Source: Candidatus Polarisedimenticolia bacterium
Lineage (GTDB): Bacteria > Acidobacteriota > Polarisedimenticolia > Gp22-AA2 > AA152
Reading direction: 5' to 3'
Length of the DNA: 37,826 nucleotides
Assembly (NCBI GenBank): GCA_035764505.1
Contig: DASTZC010000080.1
Span: forward strand, 1 to 37,826
Below the pieces are notes generated by a model that did no database searches, had not been told where the DNA came from, and saw only the letters and a program-made list of their open reading frames with translations. Of this stretch, positions 7,085-16,147 are shown piece after piece. How positions within the stretch are numbered: the first letter of the stretch is position 1; every line of letters begins with the position of its first letter. The translations under genes and the position numbers were made by a program.

Positions 7085-8532
7085 GCCGCCTCGTCGTGGT
7101 CTCCAACCGCATCCCGATCCCGGTGCCCAGCGGCCAGATAGGGGAGCTCGATATCCCGGCGGGAGGGCTTGCCTCGGCCCTGTTCACGGCCCTGCGCTCG
7201 CGTCCCGGGAGCCTGTGGGTCGGCTGGAACGGCAGGATCGAGCCGCGCAAGCAGCTCGGCAACGTGTCGCGCTTCACCCTGCGCGATACCGAGCTGCTCG
7301 GCATCCCCTTCACGCAGGGGGAAGTGGACGATTACTACCACGGCTTCTGCAACATGGTGCTGTGGCCCCTGTTCCATTCCTTCCAGGATCGCGCGCGGAT
7401 CGAGGATCGCGAGCAGGAGGCCTACCGCCGTCTGCAGCACAGGCTGGCCCAGACGCTGCGGCCGCTTGTGCGCGATGACGACCGCGTCTGGGTGCACGAT
7501 TACCATCTCATCCCGCTGGGCAGGGAGCTGCGGCGCCTCGGATGGCGCGGCCGGTTGGGCTTCTTCCTGCACATCCCCTTCCCGGCGCTCGAGCTCTGGC
7601 AGGTGCTGCCGGACCCGCGCGGCTTCCTGGAGGCGCTGCTGGAGTACGACGTGATCGGGTTCCAGACGGAAGGGTACCGGGACAACTACCTCTACTGCTG
7701 CCGGCAGGAGCTGGGCGCCCGCTGGGACGAGCGCCACCTTTCCTTCGAGGGGCGCAGGCAGCGGGTCGGGGTCTACCCGGTGGGCATCAACGCGGACGAC
7801 TTCGCCCCGGCCTCCGGCCAGGCTTCCGGAGAGCGGCCGCGGCGCGGCGTGCTGGGAAAGGTGGTCCGCGGGCGCCGCCTGATCCTGGGCGTCGATCGGC
7901 TCGACTACACCAAAGGGATCCCGGATCGGGTCCGGGCCTACGAGAGGTTCCTGAAGGATTATCCGCAGTGGAAAAAGAAGGTCTCGTTCATCCAGATCGC
8001 CGCCCCGAGCCGGACGGCAGCAATGCAGTACCAGGAGGAGAAGCGCAAGATCGAGGCGCTGGTGGGACGGGTGAACGGCGAAATGGCCAGCCACGACTGG
8101 GTCCCGATCCGCTACTTGTACAAGACCTACCCCCGCCCGGAGCTGGCCCGGTTCTACCGCGAGGCGGACGTGGGACTGGTGACTCCCCTGCGCGACGGCA
8201 TGAACCTGGTGGCGATGGAATACGCCGCCGCGCAGAACCCCGAATCCCCTGGCGTCCTGATCCTGAGCCGCTGCGCCGGCGCGGCGCGCCAGCTCCCCGA
8301 GGCCCTCATCGTCAATCCCTTCGTTCCCAGCAGCGTGGCCGACGGCCTCGCGCAGGCGCTGTCGATGCCGCTGGAGGAGCGGCGCGAACGGCATCGCGCG
8401 CTGCTGACGCGCATCCGACAACACTCGGTCAGCGCCTGGGGCGACCGCTTCATCCGCGATCTGGACGGTCCTTCACGTCTCGATTCGTATAACCATCACC
8501 CTGCCCAGGCGGTCCAGCGCAGCACCAAGTAG
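7081..8532 (+). CDS. otsA: Alpha,alpha-trehalose-6-phosphate synthase (GT20)
   Basis: Protein of 483 residues that transfers glucose from NDP-glucose to glucose-6-phosphate. Recognised by LVVVSNRIPIP and PAGGLASAL at the N terminus, LWVGWNG, YYHGFCNMVLWPLFHSF, VWVHDYHLIPLGRELR, LGFFLHIPFPALE, VIGFQTEGYRDN, GVDRLDYTKGIPDRV (containing the conserved Arg and Lys of the donor site), and LVTPLRDGMNLVAMEY. The last 15 or so residues look like a nonconserved tail. It is the final gene of the ATGA-linked operon. Glucosylglycerol-phosphate synthases share this fold, but the adjacent otsB and treT make trehalose the likely product. Confidence 0.93.
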   Translation: MSRLVVVSNRIPIPVPSGQIGELDIPAGGLASALFTALRSRPGSLWVGWNGRIEPRKQLGNVSRFTLRDTELLGIPFTQGEVDDYYHGFCNMVLWPLFHSFQDRARIEDREQEAYRRLQHRLAQTLRPLVRDDDRVWVHDYHLIPLGRELRRLGWRGRLGFFLHIPFPALELWQVLPDPRGFLEALLEYDVIGFQTEGYRDNYLYCCRQELGARWDERHLSFEGRRQRVGVYPVGINADDFAPASGQASGERPRRGVLGKVVRGRRLILGVDRLDYTKGIPDRVRAYERFLKDYPQWKKKVSFIQIAAPSRTAAMQYQEEKRKIEALVGRVNGEMASHDWVPIRYLYKTYPRPELARFYREADVGLVTPLRDGMNLVAMEYAAAQNPESPGVLILSRCAGAARQLPEALIVNPFVPSSVADGLAQALSMPLEERRERHRALLTRIRQHSVSAWGDRFIRDLDGPSRLDSYNHHPAQAVQRSTK

Positions 8533-8720
8533 CGCAGCTCCAAGGAGCCGTCCGGTCCTCGACCCTCGTGTCCGCAAGGGCGCTTCCCCTCTTGTCACGC
8601 CCGCCGTCGCTTGACCGATGTCCTGCAACCCGCGCTTGCGACGGATCGGCCGACCTGAGACACTACGTCATTGTGCTTCAGTCCCGGCACTCCGTTTCCA
8701 CGACGCGTTCCCGGGAACTT

Positions 8721-10055
8721 ATGCCCGATCCCACACCTTCGAGATCCAGCCGGTCGGGAAGATGGATCGCCGGCGCGACGCTCGTGTCCGTCGCCGTCGC
8801 GGGCAGCGATGCCTGGGCATCGGCAGGCCACTCGGACCCCGTCGCCCCCGCACTCCTTCTCCTGGTCATCATCCTGGTGGCAGCCAAGCTGGCCGGCGAT
8901 CTCGCCGCGCGGGTCGGGCAGCCGGCCGTCCTTGGAGAGCTGGCAGTGGGCGTCCTCCTCGGGAATCTCTCCGGAATAGGCGTGACCCTGTTCGAGCCGA
9001 TCAAGACCAGCCCGGCCATCGAGCTGCTCGCCGGATTGGGAGTGCTCCTGCTGTTGTTCGAGGTGGGGCTGGAATCGACGGTCGGAGACATGATGAAGGT
9101 GGGGGCTTCCTCCTTGCTCGTCGCGGTGATCGGCGTGGTCACGCCGATGGCGCTGGGCTTCGGGGTGGGCAGGGTCTTTCTGCCGCAGGCGGGTCCCTAC
9201 GTCTGGGCGTTCCTGGGGGCGACGCTGTGCGCGACCAGCGTCGGGATCACCGCCCGGGTCCTGCAGGACATGAACCGGAGCCAGACCCCGGAGGCGCGCA
9301 TCATCCTGGGGGCCGCGGTCATCGACGACGTGCTCGGCCTGGTCATCCTGGCCGTGGTGACCGGGGTCATCACGGCGACCGATGCCGGCGGTACCCTTTC
9401 GGCGGGCTCGATAGGGCTGATCGTCCTGAAGGCGGCGGGCTTTCTCGTGGGCGCGCTGGTTCTCGGCTCGATGTTGGCGCCGCGCCTGTTTAATCTCGCC
9501 TCGAGGCTGAACGCGCGCGGCGTTCTGCTCGCAGTCGGCCTCGCGTTCTGCTTCCTACTTTCATGGCTGGCGAGCCTGGTGGGACTGGCCCCCATCGTCG
9601 GCGCCTTCGCGGCGGGGCTGGTCCTGGAGGAGCTGCACTATCGCGATTTCCGGAAGAAGGGAGAGCACTCCCTGGCCCAGCTGATCGAGCCGATCTCGTC
9701 GTTCCTGTCGCCGATCTTCTTCGTTCTGATGGGCATGAACACCGACCTGTCCGCCTTCGCCCGGCGGGAGGTCGTTCTCTTCGCCGCCGTGCTGACCCTG
9801 GCCGCCATCCTGGGCAAGCAGCTTTGCGGGCTGGGCGTGCTCGGCAAGGGTTACGATCGGCTGTCGGTCGGCATCGGGATGATCCCGCGGGGAGAGGTCG
9901 GGCTCATCTTCGCCAACATCGGAATGGGGTTGTCGATCGCGGGCAGCCGGATCATCGATGCGGCGGAGTATTCGGCGCTGGTCGTGATGGTGATCGTGAC
10001 CACCCTGGTCACGCCCCCTGCCCTGCAGTGGAGCATGAACCGCCGCCGCCCCTGA
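8721..10055 (+). CDS. Cation/proton antiporter, CPA2 family
   Basis: Integral inner-membrane protein of 444 residues with 12-13 hydrophobic segments, of the NapA/KefB-like type exchanging Na+ or K+ for H+. The ion-binding paired acids are seen in GAAVIDDVLGLVILAVVTGV. Other family signatures are GQPAVLGELAVGVLLGNLSG, LLLFEVGLES, and FFVLMGMNTDLSAF near the C terminus. No C-terminal TrkA-N or TrkA-C regulatory domain follows. The start is set at the ATG at 8721 (MPDPTPSRSS), because the 51 residues upstream are Arg/Ser-rich shadow-like sequence. It lies 188 bases after otsA. Coupling to the trehalose operon through osmotic or salt stress is only inferred. Confidence 0.88.
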   Translation: MPDPTPSRSSRSGRWIAGATLVSVAVAGSDAWASAGHSDPVAPALLLLVIILVAAKLAGDLAARVGQPAVLGELAVGVLLGNLSGIGVTLFEPIKTSPAIELLAGLGVLLLLFEVGLESTVGDMMKVGASSLLVAVIGVVTPMALGFGVGRVFLPQAGPYVWAFLGATLCATSVGITARVLQDMNRSQTPEARIILGAAVIDDVLGLVILAVVTGVITATDAGGTLSAGSIGLIVLKAAGFLVGALVLGSMLAPRLFNLASRLNARGVLLAVGLAFCFLLSWLASLVGLAPIVGAFAAGLVLEELHYRDFRKKGEHSLAQLIEPISSFLSPIFFVLMGMNTDLSAFARREVVLFAAVLTLAAILGKQLCGLGVLGKGYDRLSVGIGMIPRGEVGLIFANIGMGLSIAGSRIIDAAEYSALVVMVIVTTLVTPPALQWSMNRRRP

Positions 10056-10214
10056 TCCCCTGACACGTGGTCACCCATCAGATGTACTTATGATTGCCGG
10101 ATCGCAAGGCGCGTCGAAGCGCCGCGTACCCAGAGCGGTCCGCAAGCGAGACGCAACGCCGCGAGCCGGGATGCATCGACCGCCGAATGCCGTGACAGTT
10201 CTGAGACGCGACAC

Positions 10215-12503
10215 TCAGAAGCGGTCACCAATTACAAAGTAGACTTTGTGTTCGCCAGTTTCGGTCGTGCCCCAGGCGAAGAAGGCGGGGCCGAGCGGCG
10301 TCTGGGCCCCGAAGAAGAGCGAGCCTCCCATGGTCAGCGATTGCCAGGTGACCGGGTCGTCGCGGAAGTAGGCATTGCCTGCCTCGAACGAAATCCCGCC
10401 ATAGACGGCCGAGGTGAGCGGCCCGAGATCGAAGCGCGTCAGCTGCACATACGAGATGGCGCGGCCCACCACGCAGCGCTCCGCCCGCAGCTCGCCGAAC
10501 CCCAGCCCTGAAAGGTTCAGAAAGCCTCCCAGCGCGCAGGACGAGATGAACGAGACGGGTCCCGTGACCAGGGTCTGGCCGCTGAAGGAGGGCACCACGG
10601 TCACCCGCCCGAGGGTCAGGGCCAGGCTGGCGTCCAACCGTGCCAGGTCCCGGTCGGCATCCGCTCCCATCGACTCCGTCGAGTGGCGATAGAAGCCGTG
10701 GACCTCCGCCCCGTGGCGCGGGAAGACGGTGCTGTCGCGCGAGTCGACGTTGAGCTTGAACTGGCCTCCCCCATCGCGCTCGTCCTCATCGCCGACGAAG
10801 ATGTTCGGGCCGATAGAGGTGCTCGTCGTATTGTGAGCGTAGAAGGCGCCCAGGCGCACCTCCCAGTTGTCACCGATGACCCGGCCGACGTCCAGGCTCC
10901 CGCCCAGGGTGGAGATGCTCTCCTCGCTCACCCGATCGCCGTCCGCCCACAGGTAGACGTAATCGCGCTTCGTCTCCGCCGTGGGAGAGACGAACCAGCG
11001 CATCTTGTAATCGATCGGCTGGTAGAAAGAGGTGCGCAGCAGCCGCGTCTGACCGATCTGCGCGACGTTCTCCCATTCACCGCCTCGGCGATTGGCCGCA
11101 ATCAGCAGGTGGCGGAACGAAAAGGTGTAGTTGGCGTCGCCATGGAAGTCGTCCCAGAAGCTGGCGCCGAACTGCAGGCTGTTGCGACCGTAGGGCTTGG
11201 CGGGGATGTCCAGGTTGATGGTCCCTTTCCCATCCTGCCGGATGTAGGTGGGCCGGATGAGACCAAAGTAGTCGAGCCCGTAGAGACGCATCACCTCGTT
11301 GTTGAAATCGTCGATGTCGACCGACTTGCCCTCCGGGATCCTCAGGCGGCGGTCGATGATGCGGTCGTTGACCCAGCTGGAATTGGTGAAGGTCACCTCG
11401 TCCACCTTCACTTTCTCGACGTTGCGGCGCCGGTGGTGCTTCACGAACTCGTCCCACTCCGCCGGCGGCGCCGAGAAGCGCTTCAGGCCCTCCGTGACGG
11501 CACGGGCCGATTGCTCGCCGATGGCCATCGCATCGTTGACCTTGTCGAAGCTGATGAAGCCGATGTCCTTCAGTTCGGGGGTGATCAAAACGTCGCCGGG
11601 GCGCAGCTTCTTGATGTCGGCCACGCGGTTGGCCACGGCCGAGAAGCTGCTCCACTGGTTCATCACCGAGAACAGGGTGTCGATCTCCTCGCTGGTGATC
11701 AGCGGGCTGGTGATGTCGACGGCAATGATCGACTGCGCCCCGAGCGACTGGGCGATGCCGATCGGCAGGTTGGCCACCTCGCCGCCGTCCACCAGCAGCT
11801 TGCCGTCCAGCTTGACCGGCGAGAACATCCCGGGGACCGACATGCTGGCGCGCATCGCGGTGGCGAGGCTCCCCTTGTCGAGGATCACCGCCTCGCCGCT
11901 TCCCAGATCGAGCGCCACGGCACGGTACGGGATAGGGAAGTCGTCGAAGCTGGGCGACGTCTGGACGGCCATCTCCAGCGAGCGCAGGAGAAGCTCCAGC
12001 TGCTGCCCTCCGAAGATCGACGGCGGGATGTAGGGACGAAACCCTTTGAAGCGGAGCTTGCCGGGAATCAGGAAGGTTGCATCGTCCCCCTTGCGCCGGA
12101 AGGAGCGGTCGCGCCGCTCCACGGCATCGACGAAAACATCCTTCCAGTCGGTGGACTTGAGCAGCTCCTCGAGCTGGTCGGGGGAGTAGCCGGCGGCGTA
12201 GAGGCCGCCGATGATCGATCCCATGCTCGTCCCGACGATCAGGTCGGGATGGACGTGCAGCTCTTCCAGGACGCGCAGGACGCCGATGTGGGCGGCTCCC
12301 CGGGCTCCTCCTCCGCTCATGACCAGGGCGAGGCGGGGCCTGTTGGCACGCGCCCCCTTCGCCGCCGGAGCATCGCCGGCGGCTGCGCCGGCCGCGGTCG
12401 CTCCACCGCCGGAGGAATCCTGCGCCCGGACGGTCCCCATACCGGCGCACAGGAGCGCCATTGATACCGCGAGAGCCGTTGCGCCGCATCGCCGCCACAG
12501 CAT
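10215..12503 (-). CDS. Patatin-like phospholipase with POTRA and outer-membrane barrel (PlpD type)
   Basis: Protein of 762 residues. A signal peptide (MLWRRCGATALAVSMALLCA) is followed by a Gly/Ala-rich linker and a patatin domain (about 55-320). The oxyanion motif SGGGARG, nucleophile motif GTSMG with Ser93, and catalytic DGG with Asp239 are all intact. Around residues 355-410 is a POTRA-like unit (VKVDEVTFTNSSWVNDRIID and onward). The rest forms amphipathic strands of a 16-strand Omp85-type barrel, ending on the aromatic IGDRF. This architecture is type Vd secretion, in which the lipase passes through or stays on its own barrel. There is no long basic passenger linker, so it probably remains cell-attached. 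An SD-like GGAGG lies within a short inverted repeat upstream of the ATG. Confidence 0.9.
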   Translation of the reverse strand: MLWRRCGATALAVSMALLCAGMGTVRAQDSSGGGATAAGAAAGDAPAAKGARANRPRLALVMSGGGARGAAHIGVLRVLEELHVHPDLIVGTSMGSIIGGLYAAGYSPDQLEELLKSTDWKDVFVDAVERRDRSFRRKGDDATFLIPGKLRFKGFRPYIPPSIFGGQQLELLLRSLEMAVQTSPSFDDFPIPYRAVALDLGSGEAVILDKGSLATAMRASMSVPGMFSPVKLDGKLLVDGGEVANLPIGIAQSLGAQSIIAVDITSPLITSEEIDTLFSVMNQWSSFSAVANRVADIKKLRPGDVLITPELKDIGFISFDKVNDAMAIGEQSARAVTEGLKRFSAPPAEWDEFVKHHRRRNVEKVKVDEVTFTNSSWVNDRIIDRRLRIPEGKSVDIDDFNNEVMRLYGLDYFGLIRPTYIRQDGKGTINLDIPAKPYGRNSLQFGASFWDDFHGDANYTFSFRHLLIAANRRGGEWENVAQIGQTRLLRTSFYQPIDYKMRWFVSPTAETKRDYVYLWADGDRVSEESISTLGGSLDVGRVIGDNWEVRLGAFYAHNTTSTSIGPNIFVGDEDERDGGGQFKLNVDSRDSTVFPRHGAEVHGFYRHSTESMGADADRDLARLDASLALTLGRVTVVPSFSGQTLVTGPVSFISSCALGGFLNLSGLGFGELRAERCVVGRAISYVQLTRFDLGPLTSAVYGGISFEAGNAYFRDDPVTWQSLTMGGSLFFGAQTPLGPAFFAWGTTETGEHKVYFVIGDRF

Positions 12504-12662
12504 TCTCGAGGAGTCCTCCCGGAAAACGAGTCCGGTATCGGCTCGATCGGCTGAAAGCGCCAGGCCCCGGCCCGGCAGCGATCGGATGGGCGGGCAGTAT
12601 GATCGGCGAGTGAGGAGGGTGTCAAACGCGAGGACGGCGGCCGGCGGATCGCACCGCTGACG

Positions 12663-12701
12663 CGGCGGCCCGGCCCCCCGAGGAGGAGAGCCGGGCCGCC
12701 G
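12663..12701 (-). terminator. GC hairpin downstream of the multicopper oxidase gene
   Basis: A perfect 12-bp stem (12663-12674 with 12690-12701) surrounds a 15-base loop. It lies about 30 bases beyond the stop of the minus-strand oxidase gene. No T-run follows on the minus strand. Confidence 0.55.
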
Positions 12702-12732
12702 GATTCAGGACGATCCGCGCCTGCGCGTCGAT

Positions 12733-15700
12733 CTACGGGCAGGCCGCCGCGGCGGCGTCTATCTCCGCATCGCGCGATCCGACCAGACCGGCAGAGCCGT
12801 CGTCATAGCTGCCGGCATTGGAAACGGTGCCCGCCCGCAGGACGAACCACCACCCGGACCCGACGGCGGGCAGCGCCGCATGGCTGAAGGAAGTCCCGGC
12901 GGCATTGTTGGCCAGGCACTCCTGGGTCGCCGTGGTGAAATTCCCCGCCCCCGCCTGCAGCAGGGCGAGGTCACCACGCACCAGATCGTAGCGCGTGGCC
13001 CCCGGGACCGTCGTCCACCATAGCTGGCCGGCGGACGCACTTAGGAAGAACGGGGTGGTGAGTCCGGGGTCTCCCATCGTCACCTGGCCGATGCTGCCGT
13101 TCACGATGACCCTGCCACCGACGGCATACGCCTGGATCTTGAGGGCCTGGAGCGTTGGATCGGCGTTGATGGCCGCTGCCAGCGCGGCCGCCACATCCGC
13201 GGCCGTCTGTCCGGCCGCGGTGGGCACGGAGATCGTCCTTCCTTCCACGACCAACTGCGCCCCGCCCCCCTGCGGCGCTCCGGCCAGCATCAGATACTCC
13301 TCGAGATCGCAGCCGGCCGAGCAGCCGTCCCACGGCGCGGTGTCGCCCCGATCGCACTCCTCCGTCGGATCAAGCTCGCCGTCGCCGCACGAGACGGTCT
13401 GGAACTGTCGCATCATCTCGTGCTCTTCGTGCTCCAGGATGTGGCAGTGGTAGGCGTAGCGCCCCTTGTAGGTGTCGAATCGCGCGATGACCCGCAGGAT
13501 TTCTCCAGGGGCTACCATGGCGGTGTCTTTCCAGCCGTTTTCCTCCGCCGCGGGGGCTTGCGGCGAGCCGGTCGGGATGATCTCGCCGTTCGGTCCCTTG
13601 GTGAAGGCCTGGCGATCGAGAACCTGGAACATCACCAGATGCATGTGCATCGGATGGGAGACGCCCGAGTCGTTGATGTACCTCCAGATCTCAACCGTGC
13701 CGAGCTCTGGGTACTCGGTAATGTCGTGCCAGCCCAGCTCGTTGATCGCCCACATGGAGCGGCCGCAGCCGTCGGTGCCCGACTGCTTCAGGCGCAGGTC
13801 GCGGGTGATCACCGCCGAGGCGGGGTTGATGTGCGTGATGGGCCGCAGCGTAGCGGGGATCGGGTCGGTGTCGCCGGCGGCGGCGGTCACGCGGAACTTC
13901 ATCACCTGCGTCACGTCGACCGTCCCGTTGGGGAACGGCGCCGGCGCATCGTTGCGCAGCAAGATCTCTACGCCGGTGGCGAAACCGGCGAAATCGACGA
14001 CGACTTCGTAGCGTTCCCCCGGCCCCAAGGTGAGCGAGCCCACGCCGGTCGCCGGCGCTTCCAGCAGACCTCCTTCCGTGCCGATGACGGTGAAGTTCAA
14101 CGAGCCCGAAGGCGGCACCAGCGACAGGGTGTAGACGCGCGAGGTCGAGCCATTCAAGAGCTTGAAGCGGTACTTCCCCTTGGCGACGTCGAAGTAAGGC
14201 CAGATCTTCCCGTTGACCATGATCTTGTCGCCGAAGAAGTGGTCCACCCAGGCGCTGGGATACTTGAGCGAGCCGTCGGGATTCAGCTTCTTGTCCTGGA
14301 GCACCAGCGGCACCTCATAAGCTCCCGCCGGCAGGTTGATGGCGTCTTCCACCGAGTCGCGGATGAGGTAGGCTCCCGCCAGCCCCATGTAGACGTTCAG
14401 GCGCGTGATGCCCAGCGCATGATCGTGGAACCAGATGTATCCCGCCTGCTGGTCGTTCGGATAGGTATAGGAAACGGGAGGATCTCCCGGCAGGAAGGTC
14501 GATTCCGGGTAGCCGTCCACCGCGGCCGGGACATGGCCGCCGTGCAGGTGCGGCACCACCTTGGCCCGGTTCTCGGCGCCGTCGATGCAGACGTTGCCTT
14601 GCGCATCCTGCTGCACGTCGACGTCGAGGTAGTGATCGTCGCGCCGCGGCACGTTGGTCGCGAAGTCGCGGATGTCGTTGACCCAGTTGACGGTCACCGG
14701 GAAGCCGGTGCGCGCGACGATGATGGGGCCCGGGGTCCACAGCGGCGCGACCCCGTCGTGGTAGCCCCAGACCCGCGTCGGCGGCAGCTGGCTGTGCAGC
14801 TGCTGCTCGAACTCGCGCATCGTCAGGGTGTAGGTCGCCGCTCCCCCGATCGTCCCGGTGACCGGCGTGGCGATCGGCGGGATGGGCAGCGCATCCATGT
14901 AGGGGGTGAGCTGGATCGGGCAGTAGGTGGAGGCGCAGGTGGTGCCGTCGCCCTGGTAGCTCCCGCCGGCGCCCGTGCAGCTGCTCTGCGAAACCTCGCT
15001 GCAGGTGCCGTTGGGGGCGCAGCAGGCGCCGGTGGCGATGAAGCAGGGATTGGGGGAGCAGGAGGTGCCGTTCCCCTGAAAGAGGCCGCCGAGGGACAGG
15101 CAGCCCGTCTGCGTCTGCAGCGAGCAGGACGCGCCCTGGCAGCAGCCGCCGGTCGCTACCTGCGGCGTGTAGTCGATAATCAGGCGCGGCTTCCAGGTGA
15201 CGCCGCCGGTTGTTCCGGTGTTCTCACGCGTGGCGAAGCGCTTGCTGGTGTCGACGACCGACTCCGTGCCGATCACGATCCAGCCGTAGTTCTGGGACGG
15301 CGTATTCAACCACGATTGCACGTCGGCCACCATGCCTGAAGTGGAGCCCCAGGTGTAGAAGCCGACGTTGCCCACCGAGCGCGTAGCGCTGGCGGTCAGC
15401 GAGTAGTCTCCTCCGGGAAGCGACCAGAACTGCGTCGAGTAAAAAGTATGATGCCAGGTGGCATCGCCGGTGGTCGGCGGCTCGCCGCGCCCCTGCTGGG
15501 AGTTCCCGGTGTTGGAAGTCCCCTCGCCCCAGTTGGACAGCAGGCGGTTCAGGCTCACGTTGAAACTGGTGGTGAGCTTGACCTTGTCGGCGTAGAGGAT
15601 GAGCTGGGCGCTGTTGATGACCGAGCCCGCCGGGATGTTTCCCGCGACGTTGAAGGCGAGCACCCCCCGTCGGACGGCAATCCGCACTCCGGTGGTGCAA

Positions 15701-15909
15701 TCGGCGTCCGCATCGTGGACCTTGCCGGTGAAAAAAGTCGGGCCGGCTCCGTCGCTCTTGTCGGCGCACGCATCCTGGGCGATCGGCTCGTAGAGTGTAT
15801 TGTCCTTGACGGGATTCAGCGTGACAGTGTCGGCCGCCGCCGGCAGCGGCAGCAGCGCCGCCGCGATCGCAAGGCCAGCCAACTTGGTGAGCAGTTTTTG
15901 GATCCCCAT
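12733..15909 (-). CDS. Modular secreted multicopper oxidase with DNRLRE domain and '...CP' tail
   Basis: Protein of 1058 residues. The start is set at 15909 because GAGGGGGG lies just upstream and the signal peptide (MGIQKLLTKLAGLAIAAALL) starts there; the frame extends open to 15993. Order: DNRLRE domain (about 27-250, WGEGTS, GMVADVQSWL); two Cys-rich repeats of the CCxxxxxC...GGxxxGxGTxC type; a CotA/bilirubin-oxidase-like cupredoxin region with copper motifs HLHGGH (His454, His456), WFHDHALGI, HPMHMHL and YHCHILEHEEHEMM (His821, Cys822, His823, His827); a CGDGELDPTEECDRGD motif; and a C-terminal beta domain ending AAAACP. All ten His and the Cys of the copper sites appear present. It is divergent from another DNRLRE protein. 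Substrate (phenolics, bilirubin, Mn) cannot be told. Confidence 0.9.
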   Translation of the reverse strand: MGIQKLLTKLAGLAIAAALLPLPAAADTVTLNPVKDNTLYEPIAQDACADKSDGAGPTFFTGKVHDADADCTTGVRIAVRRGVLAFNVAGNIPAGSVINSAQLILYADKVKLTTSFNVSLNRLLSNWGEGTSNTGNSQQGRGEPPTTGDATWHHTFYSTQFWSLPGGDYSLTASATRSVGNVGFYTWGSTSGMVADVQSWLNTPSQNYGWIVIGTESVVDTSKRFATRENTGTTGGVTWKPRLIIDYTPQVATGGCCQGASCSLQTQTGCLSLGGLFQGNGTSCSPNPCFIATGACCAPNGTCSEVSQSSCTGAGGSYQGDGTTCASTYCPIQLTPYMDALPIPPIATPVTGTIGGAATYTLTMREFEQQLHSQLPPTRVWGYHDGVAPLWTPGPIIVARTGFPVTVNWVNDIRDFATNVPRRDDHYLDVDVQQDAQGNVCIDGAENRAKVVPHLHGGHVPAAVDGYPESTFLPGDPPVSYTYPNDQQAGYIWFHDHALGITRLNVYMGLAGAYLIRDSVEDAINLPAGAYEVPLVLQDKKLNPDGSLKYPSAWVDHFFGDKIMVNGKIWPYFDVAKGKYRFKLLNGSTSRVYTLSLVPPSGSLNFTVIGTEGGLLEAPATGVGSLTLGPGERYEVVVDFAGFATGVEILLRNDAPAPFPNGTVDVTQVMKFRVTAAAGDTDPIPATLRPITHINPASAVITRDLRLKQSGTDGCGRSMWAINELGWHDITEYPELGTVEIWRYINDSGVSHPMHMHLVMFQVLDRQAFTKGPNGEIIPTGSPQAPAAEENGWKDTAMVAPGEILRVIARFDTYKGRYAYHCHILEHEEHEMMRQFQTVSCGDGELDPTEECDRGDTAPWDGCSAGCDLEEYLMLAGAPQGGGAQLVVEGRTISVPTAAGQTAADVAAALAAAINADPTLQALKIQAYAVGGRVIVNGSIGQVTMGDPGLTTPFFLSASAGQLWWTTVPGATRYDLVRGDLALLQAGAGNFTTATQECLANNAAGTSFSHAALPAVGSGWWFVLRAGTVSNAGSYDDGSAGLVGSRDAEIDAAAAACP

Positions 15910-16147
15910 GTTCCCCCCCTCGCCAGATCCGGTGAGCGCGCCGGGCCCGGCAAAGTGTCGCTCTCGTATCGCCGCGACGGTCGCCGTGCGCATCCGCCGG
16001 CACCGTCATTTTCGTGTCGAGCAAGTTGGGTGCCACGGGGCACGGAACGTGCATTGATGGATTGGCGTGCGTATCGGAGATAACCGCGGGAGACGAAATT
16101 TGACCCGCGGCCGGACGGGGTGGAGATTGTTGAGGAGGAGCCAGGCG

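Noticed and set aside
6889-8424. Open frame of 511 codons on the minus strand opposite otsA
   Set aside because: Antisense shadow; otsA motifs are unambiguous.
10056-10214. Short inverted repeat GGCGC/GCGCC (10108-10123) between convergent genes as a terminator
   Set aside because: Only 5 bp of stem and no T-run; not distinguishable from background in GC-rich DNA.
10683-12464. Open frame of 593 codons on the plus strand opposite the patatin gene
   Set aside because: Antisense shadow with repetitive Val/Asp/Arg composition and no recognisable domain.
1748-12718. Shared 11-mer GGACGATCCGC near the hairpins at 1735 and 12663
   Set aside because: Too short to call a repeat family in a high-GC window, and its position relative to the two hairpins differs.
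13420-15339. Open frame of 639 codons on the plus strand opposite the multicopper oxidase
   Set aside because: Antisense shadow; the minus-strand frame holds all copper-binding motifs.
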